64,000 nucleotides of DNA from Coturnix japonica (lineage: Eukaryota > Chordata > Aves > Galliformes > Phasianidae): contig NC_029542.1 of NCBI RefSeq assembly GCF_001577835.2, positions 4,509,060 through 4,573,059 of the forward strand, read 5' to 3'. The notes beneath the pieces are model-generated. The model saw only the letters and a program-made list of their open reading frames with translations, did no database searches and was not told where the DNA came from. The position numbers and the translations under genes were made by a program. Positions 38,101 to 50,100 of the stretch are shown here, in pieces (the first letter of the stretch is position 1; the number at the start of each line of letters is the position of its first letter).

Positions 38101-41100
38101 TCCAGCTCTGAAAGCATGCTTGTATAATTGCCTGTTTCATCTGCAAGAGCTTAGAAAACATTTTATAACATGTCTGCTTGTTGAGATAACAATGCTAATT
38201 TTAACCTACCATGTTTTTTCTGCCTGTCTTTGTATTTTCACTTTTTGCTTTCCTAAAGAGTTTCTGCATTATGATCAAACTGTTGTGCAGCAGCCTGAAT
38301 GCTTGCATAAAGCAGTCAGCACATAAAACTACTAAGTGCCAGCTCTGAAATATTTCACAATTGCTTCAAGGAGAAAAGGCAGTATGTCATAATGCAGGAA
38401 AACTGGAGGGATCTGAGATAAAGATGAGGGAGAAAGTTCAGGAACTAAAAGGAAAGAGTTGCATTTGAACAGCTTATTTGATACAGAACCCGAATCAGGG
38501 TGAAAGATTTGTGGTGCAGCTGTTTAGTGAAGTAGATAAGAATGCAGAAGCAATTTGACTATTAACATTCAGAGCTGCATGTGATAGCTGTGCCGTGTCC
38601 TCACTTTCCCTTGAGTCTCAGACTTTCCAGGCTGGGAATCTGACTTTGCCTGAGATAGATGTGTTCCAGTTAGAAAACACTCTTAATAGAAAACACTTCA
38701 TCCTTTTCAGGGGGAAAAAAAAAAGAAAGTAATATTGGTGGGGGGTGTTTAAGGTGTTTATACCTCTCCTGCAGAGCTCTTCTCTGCTCTTTTAACCTGG
38801 GTGGAGGAAAAAATGTTCTCTGTTGTCTCTGAACAGCTTAGCTCATTGTTTGAAATATCCACTGACCTTGGGGTTGGAGGAGGAAAGTAGTCAGACTATA
38901 CCTGGAAAGAAGCCCTAAACCCTTTTAGTAGAACTAATTGATATGGAAACTAAAGCATTGCATGCATGTGGAAATCTTGTGCGTGGGATGGGGGGCAAGG
39001 GCTTATTGCTCCATTGTCTGGTGAATAAAGCTTGTCTTGTTGGTCAGCCCCACTTCACTCTGCTCTTTGGATGCTACGAGTTTTGGCTGATGATTTTGCC
39101 TCATCTTTGTCTCACTTTTCCATGAAAGGTGCTGAACCAAACGGAGGATCACCGCCAAAGAGTTCTGCAGGCAGCTGCTAAAAATATTCGGGTCTGGTTC
39201 ATCAAAGTCCGCAAGATGAAGGCCATCTACCATACCCTGAATCTGTGCAATATTGATGTCACACAGAAGTGTTTGATTGCTGAGGTTTGGTGTCCCGTAG
39301 CTGACCTCGATTCCATCCAGTTTGCTCTCAGGAGAGGCACTGTGAGTAACTGCTGCACTGCTCCTGTCTGCTCCTGTTCAAGCAGATTAGCAACTGTCAG
39401 CAAATGCAAGAGGAATGAATTGATTTTTCTGGAAACCATCCCTTTAGGCTGTTTCAATCAGCCCTCACAGAGGGCAGATTATCTAACATGCAGGAGTCAT
39501 GGCTTATAGGTATTCTGCTGTGCATCTCACTTTGTTACAAACATGTTGTGTAAACTTTCAAGCTCAGGAAAGTACCATGATACCATCATTTGGTGCATCT
39601 AGTTAACCTGGCTGTGCTTTGTAGTCCTGCTGTTTTTATATACAGTGGAACTTAAAGGAATGAGCCAGAACTTTAGCAAGCTCACTCCCTCTGCTCATAA
39701 ATAATGAAGAGTCGGGTGCCTTGGGAATCTTGTCATTTTCAGAAAAAACACATATGTCCATACTAGAAGTATTTCTCCTGTTATGTGATGGGGAGAGCTA
39801 AGGAAACTCGGCAGCTCTCTTCAGTGGTTCAAGAATATTTCATTGGGCAAGCAGACTACAAGAATGAAAGCCGGTACTTCTCCAGATGCCAGCAAGAAAT
39901 AAACGTTTTACTCTGCCTTCCTTTGCCCTGAGGATGTTAATCCTGATTTGTTTTTTTGTTTGTTTTTTTCTCCAAAACAGGAGCACAGTGGTTCCACTGT
40001 CCCGTCTATTTTGAATCGGATGCAAACCAATCAGACCCCACCCACCTTCAACAGGACTAACAAGTTCACAGCTGGATTTCAGAACATTGTGGATGCTTAT
40101 GGCATTGGAACTTACCGGGAAATAAATCCAGGTAGATCCATACTTTAAGAAGCAATGAAGTAACTTTTAGCCATGGTGTTTCTCCATGTTGAGTGGAGAT
40201 TTCTAATATGGTACTTTGCAGCTTATGGAAGTGGGGAACAAACTTTGGAATCTGCACTATAGTAAATCTGGGCTTGGTCAAATACAGTGCACTAGGAGTG
40301 TCTTTCTCTTACAGCCCCATATACGATCATTACCTTCCCATTTCTGTTTGCTGTGATGTTTGGAGATTTTGGCCATGGGATCCTGATGACTCTGATTGCT
40401 ATTTGGATGGTGCTTAGAGAGAGTCGGATTCTGTCACAGAAAAGTGACAATGAGGTAAGGAGAGGAGGCACCCTCAGCTTTGTGTTTAATACAGAGTTGT
40501 GACTGGATTTACTTGTATCTTCCTTTTTGTTACTCCTTGAAACTCCAGGCACAGGAGCAGAATGCCAGGTCTGTGTGCCACTCGCTGGGTAGCATCATTT
40601 CACAGTAACATTCAGTTTCTGTTTTTCCTTTCGGAAATTTGTAGGAAATTATTTCTTTCAGGTGCTTGAAGGAAATTGTTTATTGAGTGCAGTTGGACAG
40701 CTGAGCTGCTGTAAATGAATCACCCAAAACCAGATCGGATCGTAAAGGCTTGCAATCACTGCACATTTCCTCATGTTTGTGCACACAGTTTCAGGTTCTG
40801 TTCTTGCAGAGTTACCTCTTTCACTCTTAATCTCCCCCAAAATGGGTACTGTGCTGTCAGTCCATGGGCCAGCATTGCTTGTTCTGCCACTGACTGATCT
40901 GGCTGTTTTGTTAGTATGGGAGATTTCACTGGTTCTCACAGACTTCCTTTTCTCCTCTTTCATATTAGATGTTCAACACCGTTTTTAGTGGTCGATACAT
41001 CATCCTGCTGATGGGACTGTTCTCCACTTACACAGGCCTTATCTATAATGACTGCTTCTCCAAGTCTCTTAATATGTTTGGTTCATCTTGGAGTGTCCGG

Positions 41101-44100
41101 CCGATGTTCTCAAAAGCCAATTGGACGTGAGTAAGCCAATTGGACGTGGTTCTGAATTGAATGAAGCATGACAGTGACAAGTAGGTGATTTATCTGTCAC
41201 CATTGTCTTACCAGCTCAAGAAGACAAAAACTTCTGAACTCATTTTCAAGTGGAATAGGAAGAGGGGTACAAATGTGATACCTCTCAAGTTTCAAACCTT
41301 CTTGTTTTCAGAAAACTCATAAAGATGCATAAAGCACCGTTCTTATCATTGACAGCAAGATTCCTGTCCCTTGGTCTTTTCCTTGTGATACAGAATAACA
41401 GGTCAAGAGACAGGCTTGTTACTTGTTTGGCAAACCTCTAGGGCTGCATGGGAACCTTCACATTCTCTCATTTTGAGATATCCCTTGCTCTCACGAGGAA
41501 GAATGCTGTTAGTTTTAAAAGGAGGTCAATGTTCCTTGTGCTAACATTTATATAATCTACTTATACCCAAACAGAGATGAACTGCTTAAGACTACTCCTC
41601 TGCTCCAACTGAACCCCGCGGAAGCAGGAGTGTTTGGTGGACCCTATCCCTTTGGCATCGATCCGGTAAGAACTCTTCCTTCCTCTGCTGTCCTTCAAGA
41701 ACATCCTGTGTGTAAACACAAAAGGATCTGTACAGTTCACTGCGAAAGTTTTCCACATTGTAGCAAAAGGTGTTTGAAATAGTTATGAATGATGATGAAA
41801 ATGGATCTAGTTCCAAAGAGGCTGTGGCTGCAGGATAGAAAGACTTATTCTTGGGATCATGAAAGATTTCTTCCTCACCCTTTCCACCCTGCATTTTAAT
41901 CATATCTTGTATGAGACTTTAAACATCACTTTATGAACTTACTTTTTTTCCTACTTTGGGGAAAGCCAATTCCCTCTTTCCAGTCAGTCTTGGAAATACA
42001 ACTTCTGAGTAACAATAACTTTGTAGCTGCCTGCTTCGATAACACTACTCCGTGCTTTTAGGATCTGATAGAAAAATTCGCGCGTGTTCCACATGAAAGA
42101 TGAGGTGGCAGAAAGTCAGAACTTGTGTAATTTCTCCTTGAAATGCACAAACAATTTTTTGTCAAGATAACAGCCCTCTGTACTCCTTTCCCTGCTGCTC
42201 TTGCCAAAATGAAAATAAGCAAGGTTTGACTCCTGCTCTGGTGGTGGGATCAGTCAGGGTTCTTATCAGAAAGGCTGTCTGCTGAGTTTTCCTGAGCAGA
42301 TATCTGTATGACAAACACACACTGTTAGCTTAAACGGAACATTCTCATTCTTTTCTGTTTTCCTTTTACTCAGTGTTTGGCTGACTCAGTGTTGTTTTTT
42401 TCACAGATCTGGAATATTGCCAACAATAAACTGGCCTTCCTCAATTCATTTAAGATGAAAATGTCTGTGATTCTTGGCATTATCCACATGCTCTTTGGTG
42501 TCATGTTGAGTCTCCTCAACCACATGTAAGATCTTTGTTCTGTTTTTCTGATGGGGTGGAGAGAGAATTTCTCCGGGTGTAGTTTATGTATCAGTTTAAG
42601 ATGCAGAAACCTCAGACTTTAACCTTCTGACTGAAGGGCATAGTAGTTATTTCTGTCTGTGTATGTATAACTATACGTGTCAAGTAATTAACTGCGTTTA
42701 AGTCATAGCTTTTGGAAGCACACGGCCTCTGCAGTTTTGTTAACAAAACTGCTTTTTTCTTCTCTTTTAAAGTGTTTGATCTGCATAAGACTAATGCAAA
42801 CTAGATGTTATTTTAAACTTTCCTCTTTTTACTTCCCTCTAGATATTTTAAGAAGCCACTGAACATATACCTGGGATTTATTCCAGAGATGATTTTCATG
42901 TCGTCGCTGTTCGGATACCTCGTTATTCTCATTTTCTACAAATGGACAGCGTACGATGCTCACACATCAAAGGAAGCCCCCAGCCTTTTAATACATTTTA
43001 TCAACATGTTTTTGTTTTCCTATGGTGATACCAGTAACAAGATGCTTTATAAAGGGCAGGTGCGTACTGTTGCTTGAATTGTAAGATCAGAGGTGATATT
43101 TGCCTTTGATTGACCTTATAATAATTGTAAAATCAAGAGAGAGTGTCTGTGTGAAGCATCCACGTACTCTGGGAATTCAGCCATTCATTGTTGCCTGAGA
43201 CTGCCTGAAAGGGTTTGTGTGATCATGGACTGCTGCTAAATCATCTGAGGTTTGTTTCTTTTACAGAAAGGACTCCAGTGTTTCCTTGTGGTGGTGGCAT
43301 TACTGTGCGTGCCATGGATGCTGGTAGCTAAACCTCTGGTCCTTCGCCATCAGTATTTAAGGAGAAAGCACTTGGTGGGTGACTACCTTGTATATTTTCA
43401 ATATAAGAACTACTTATAATTGAAAAGCAGTGTTTTCCACCTTGTCCCTGGTATGTGGGTTCACACAGTGTTACAGACCTGTAAAGGCTCTCTGCGTTTT
43501 CCTGGGCATGGAGGCAGGTGGATGTTACTGGAGATGAAGTATTGCCTGCCTGCTTCTTGAACTGGATCCAGCATCAAACCAGCTTTAAAAACCCTTCCTG
43601 TTAGTATTGATAAAAACAGTAAAACCACCTTGAGCATTGTCAGCTGGTTCAGGAACACAGTCTTACTTGTTGCTGGATGCACTTCTGGGCCTTTGCTAGG
43701 GTGATGATGTAAAAGCAAAGAAGTTAACTTCATTGGCTGATAGACTTAATGACCATCTTTGATAAAGCACTTTGGATGGTTTAAAAAAGAAGATAGCATA
43801 AATCTATTTCTCTTTTTTCTTTTTTTTTTTTTTCTTTCTTTTTTTTTCTTTTTCTTTATGTGAGAGATTATCTCCTGGGGTAATCTCTAGGTTTCCCAAC
43901 TGTATTGTAAGGAATCTTCCCTATAAAAAGCAGGATCTTGGCACATGTGCACTGGGGATACTTGAAAATTCTCCCTGCATGTATGGCAGATAGCTTTCGG
44001 GATGTTAAGTGAGTCAAAGATCAGTTCAGTTAAAGACACTCCCTCTCCCTTCTCTGACCATCTTTCATCCTCCCATGTCCCCTCCATTCGTCTCCCTTTC

Positions 44101-47100
44101 TCTTTTTGTTTTCTTCTTCTTCCCTTTCTTTTCTTCCATTCACTATCAGGAAGGGCAGCCCGTGGAGGCCCAGGTCAGCACAGTCCCGAACGAGCAGGCA
44201 CTAGAGGCAGCAGCGGCTGCAACAGTGAGTGGATCTAAAAATCACCTGATGGATTCATATTGAATTAACAAGAGAGCATGAAATGTACCTGAATTTCATA
44301 AGTGAATGACTACTGCACCTTTAGGGTGAAAGACGCTTTCTCTTGGAAAGAGCAAAGTTCAGCAAAGTTGATGCATTCTGGAAGAGCTGCCAGGCTGCTG
44401 GATAATAGTTACATGCGCACAGAATGCAGACACACTTCTTTGCAGGAGTGTTGCTGAAATCGCAACCTGCAGAGCAGCACAAGAGTTCGTTGCTGCCACA
44501 TCCCCCCCCAAGTTAAGTTCCCCTTTTTCCTTTTCTTGCATATTTGTTTAAGCTAGAGTAGGATTTTTTTCATTGAAGCATTTTTGTTTACATTCTGTGT
44601 TCCAAGCATGTTAGTGATGGCCTCCCAGCAACATCAAAGCAGTAATTACTGGTTTGGGGCATCTGTGCCTCTGTAGGGACTTTGACTTCGAGCTGCTGTA
44701 AAGTGGTGGTGCACAAATAAGCTGCAGGCAGCCCTTCGGTCTGAAAGCTTTCTGGGAGAGTGAGGATTGCAGCGTTTACATTGCAGCAGCTCCAGAACTT
44801 TATCCTCTCTTCTGTATGTTGTATTTCAGTTGGGTTTTAGTTCTGAATGCTACCTCTAAAAGCTTAAGTCTTTCAAACTATGAAACAAATTGTACTTTGT
44901 GTCAAAGGTGGTTTGGGGACAACTTCTCAGCTGTTGGCTCCTGTTTCTATTATGAAATTTTAAGTAGCTACACAGGTCAGAAAAGACAGTGCATCTCTTG
45001 TGCATAATTCACCCAATGCATTAAGTGCATCCAATGGAAGATGCTGTGAGTGAAGATGTTTGCTTGAAGTGTGGTTAGAACTGTGAAGCTGGTTGGAACT
45101 TTGGGAGCTGTGTTTAAGTTTGGCTGCAATGAACAGACACAAGTTGAGCGTGAAGGAAGAGCTTCAGAGTACAGGTTCACACAGACCAGGAACATAGAAA
45201 TGGAGCAGTTCTCTGCATCCTGTCTTGGCAGTGAGACTGTATGTTCCTGCCATAAGCCTCACGTTAACTGTGCAGTGACTGCAGTCATTGGGTGACTACA
45301 GGAGGGGTTTCAGATGGGTTTGTGTCTTAGTCTTTCCTACTTGGAGTGCAGTGGATTTATGGCTGTCAGACGCTGAATGTCAAAACAATTATCTATAAAA
45401 GGAACTGTTTGCACAATGCAGAATTTCCATGTGAGGGAGAGTGTGATTTCCCACGGGTGTTGGTGTGCCTGACGTGGTGTGTGTGTGCATCTGTGTGAGC
45501 CACGATGTGACTTGTCTCATCTGCAACAACAGTGGTGTTTCACTCAGTTTCTAATGCTTGCTTCACAGCTGCTGTTGTGCAAAGCGTTGGTTCACATCAG
45601 TTACAGCAAACGTCCTCATGAGAGATTTGGCATTTATTATACTTAGGCTTGCAACTACTTTATAGAAACGTATCAAGTATTTGTTCAGATTTCTTTTTCC
45701 CAGCCTTACAGGATTCAGCATCTTTTCCATCCAAGCTGAGAAAAGGAATTGCACAGCTGATTAAACCTGGGCTTTAATATTTTGTCTTCTTCTGTGAGCG
45801 ACTGCTGCTGCACACGGAGTCATAAGAAGCATCTGCTGTTAGAGGAAACCACAAACAACATTTTTTATTCTTTCTTTTTCTTCATGTTTTAGGGAACACA
45901 CAACTTTGGTGGGATCCGGGTGGGCAACGGACCAACGGAGGAGGATGCTGAGATCATCCAACACGATCAATTATCTACCCATTCTGAGGAGGGGGAGGAG
46001 GTAAGCACCTGAGTGTGCTCTGTCTCAAATCAATGCATTTGGGGACAGAACGTGCTAGTTTGGCTGTATTTCCAAGCTGTTTGAATAGCAACATTCTCAG
46101 AGAAGTGGTTTCATAGCAGTAAAGTACTGCAGTCTAATGGTCATTCCCAGGACTTCAAGGCAGGGAAATAGTATAATTTGCAGGCAAAGGAAAATTCAGC
46201 TCTGTTTGTCTTCATTAGGAGCCACCATCTCGCAGGCTGTGCAGTGAGGGTTGCAGAATGCTCCCACACACAGCACATGCCCTGGCTGAAGTGCAGTTTG
46301 TTTGTGCTTTTTGCTTCTCCAATGATAGCCAAAATCCGAGGCCATTTTTCTATAGTAGTGAGATTCTAGTTTTTGTATTTGCTCTGGCTGTGGGGTTACA
46401 TTGGCTGCTTTGTCTCACCTCTGGTGGAGAAGAAAAAGGAGACTAGCTTTTTACTTTGGGAGTTTTTTGCCTCCATGTAGTGCATGTGATTTGTTACTGC
46501 TTTACTGTGTTATGGTTAGGAGGGAATGATTGAATGTGTCATGATAAATGTTGACTGAGACACCACACTAAATGTGAACTTATGTTTTCAAGCCTACAGA
46601 GGATGAGGTGGTAAGACTACAGCCAGCTTTGCTGCATTCATGTGTATCTGGAACGTTTCCCATTGGTGTAAACCACGCACTGAACTGAGCGTTATGTCAT
46701 GGCATCTTCCTTTCCAAAAGATCCAGCTATTGACATGCTAAAGGCCATCTTTAATCCTTCATACAGTGTCATGCCCACTAACAGACCTACGATCACTACG
46801 TTTCTTTAGCTTGTTTGTCTTATCCCCTGCCTGCAGATCTCTTAGTTTACCCAGAAAGCTGTTGAGCCAGGACTATGAAAATGAAACATTTAAGCATTTA
46901 AACTTCTAAAGAAGTCTCATTTGCCTTAAGTTGTGTCTTTGGTAATTCTGCACTGCAATAAAACATTTAAAGCTGGTAGGCTTCTCCCCCTCCCCCCAAA
47001 TGACTTCAATTTTAAGGACAATATTGGTCATTGCCAATGATAAAATACAACAGATCCGGTCCAGTTTTCATACAGTTCAGCAGCTGAACTATCTGCCCCC

Positions 47101-50100
47101 AGCAGAGTGATGGACTCTCTCCAGCAGTTGCATGTGTCTGTGAATTGTCATTGTTGAAATATTTATTGCATTCCTTTAATTGCACACTGCTGTGCAGCGT
47201 GTGCTGGGAGGTGGCACTGTTTGCTGGGACAGGTTTTACTGAAGAACGCTGCAGCTCTCACTCTGCGGAGGAAGAATTACACTTTTGACAGTTGGTTTAA
47301 TTTTGCTGCTTAAAATATTTGCTGCCCTGCATATATTGAGGGTGAAATGAGAACAGAAATAGCCTGCTGTGCATGCCTGGAATGCAGGTCGCTCCGCGTC
47401 TTTAGAATATCACGTTGACTTGACTTAAATATGAGCAGTTTCTGAAGCACAGATTAAATCCAAAGCGTAGGGATTGCTTTTGCAAGGTGAGCAATAAGAA
47501 GCTGTCCTTCATGGCAGACTTTCTTATGGTTTTTTAATTACTGTTTCAAAAAATTACCAAGGCACAGAGACTTATTAATTGTACAAAACCGCTTTGTGCA
47601 TTATGTTTGCTTTCAGAGGGGATAAGTCCCTGTTTTGCAAAACAGTCTTTTCACAGAGGTGCATTACACAGTATTGACTTGGAATACTGTCTCTTCTCTT
47701 GTAGAAGTACCTGCAGTTTACCAGTGAACTCATACAAACACCATCTTGTTGCTGTACAGTCTTTTCCTGGCAGAGTCAATGGTAGAATTCAAAATACCTT
47801 GATTTTGTGCAATAGGACATGAAAACAGTCCTTAAAGCTGCAGCAGTGAACTGTCTTTCTACAAAACCTAGTAAAACAAGAGAAATTGGTTTTAATTCAT
47901 AAAACTGACAAGCTAAACCAGGAGAAGACGGTATCAGTGTCTAAGTTCAAACACGATGTCCTTGGTGATAGCACCAGGTAGTTTGCTTGTCCTCCCCACT
48001 CTGCCAGCCCTTCCTCCCTGCACATCTCGCAGCTTTCTTCATTTTCTGTGTTCACTTTGCAGTTTGACTTTGCTGACACTGTGGTGTACCAGGCCATCCA
48101 CACCATTGAATACTGCCTGGGGTGCATCTCCAACACCGCGTCCTACTTGAGGCTCTGGGCTCTCAGTTTAGCCCATGCACGTGAGTACTCCTGGAGTGGA
48201 AATTCAGCTCAGTGTCACTTCATTATGGTAGAAGGTTTTTTCCTCGACTTCAGCTTTTGCTGTATAAGAAAAGTGCAGCTCGCTTCTTGTTGGATGCTCT
48301 GAAATGAGTCCTTTTGTCTCTCTTCTCCTGGCAGAGCTCTCGGAGGTGCTCTGGACCATGGTGATCCACACTGGGCTCAGCGTGAGGAGCCTGGCTGGAG
48401 GCTTTGGCCTTTTCTTCATTTTTGCTGCTTTTGCTACCCTGACAGTAGCAATTCTCCTGGTCATGGAGGGCCTGTCTGCTTTCCTCCATGCTCTTCGCTT
48501 GCACTGGTGAGTTACAGCAATGATCATAGGCATAAACTTTGCTTAGAAACTGTGGAGGGAGAGCAGCTGAACTCTAATTAAAAATAAATTAGACCTGAGC
48601 TTTGTGACCAGGAAATGCAGGGCTGGCTGTAGCCATCTTGTGCCGAGGGAGCCCATGTGGGGGCTGCTGCTGAAAATGGCTGCTGGATGGTGCTTGTGTT
48701 TTTCCTGGCTTCCAGCCTAGGAATCTGCATACCAGCCACTCGAGGCCTTGCTGGCTGGTGTTTCCTCATCCTCACACTGCTGTCACTGTACTGCACAGTT
48801 CCATCAGTGTGAAAGGAGTTCTGCACACCCTGCCCAGTCTTGCTGCTAACAGTCCAAGGAGAGCAGAGGTGCCATGCAGAGCACAGCAGGGCCTTGTTGG
48901 GAGCTGCAGAACTGAAGCTCTTGAGTCATATTTTCCCTGAACATGTTTCAAACTTGTAAAACCTTAGATTACATTCTCTAAGATAGAACCTGCTCAAGTT
49001 TAGTCTCTGAGCAGGGATCTGGAGGCAGTACTTCAAACTGAATGGGATGTGTTCTGCGTTTGTTTGGATTTCCATTATCAGTGGAATGAAGGGTGCACCT
49101 GCAGCTGTTCAAAACAACATGCTGTTAACATTCCTTTTTGTTTCCGAGCTTGAAACTGGTGAACTTCCAATGGTGTGTGTGTTCCGTTCTGAGAAGGAAG
49201 GTGTGTGGGGGGAAAGAAAATAAAACTGCCCTGGGAGGAGCAGATCAGATTTTGTGACTTGAGGACAAGAGTCACCTATGTGGAATTCTGAAGGTGTGGG
49301 TGGTTCACCCTTCCTGGAAGGGGGAGTCATTTAACACGTCTCATTAGTGAGAACAGATTCTTCCCAGAGTTCTACTTAGCAGTGCCAGATGAGGAAGACT
49401 TGCTGTGTGCTTTTGCAGAACGCGTGCATTCCTTCTGCAGGCTGGGTTCTTCTGGGGGCATTTTGGGGTGGAGAAAGCACTCAGAGTGCTGCCAACATTG
49501 CAATTCCATATCAGTTCTGCAGGAGCTTGGTAGCTGCCCAAGCTGTTCCTTTCATTGCAACATCACCATACTGAAATATAATTCTGTGTTTGCTTTTTTT
49601 TGTTTGGCTGTCTGGTTTGACATTGCTGCTCATGTCCATGTATCTTCAGGTACAACAAATGTGGTCAGCCTCAGACAGCCATGCGAAATAAATGAAGAGC
49701 TGCAGTTCTGTGCTGCCCTGGCTGGCTGCTCCCAGCTGTAAGCTGACCCTGCCCTGCGTGGGCAGCGCCTGCAGCCCTCAGGGGTGTCACTTTCTGGAGG
49801 CGTGGGTGTGCTGGGGCCGTGTCCTGCTCACCGCCCACCTCCCCACCCACCTGCCAGAATCCCAGTTATTTTTCTTTGTAAAGGTCAGGAGCTTGGGCTT
49901 GTCCTCTGGGCAGCCGTACCTCATCTCCCTTTGTAGGACAGAGTGACCTGTGGCATGAAAACCTGCTGCCATCTGGGCAAACCTGCACCCTGATCTCTTG
50001 GTGCATGCAGAGCGTCTGCCCTCTGAACCACTGCTGGCCTCGTGTGTCAGCACTGCACTAAGAATCCAAATAACACGTAGGAATTTACCCTTATACTGAA

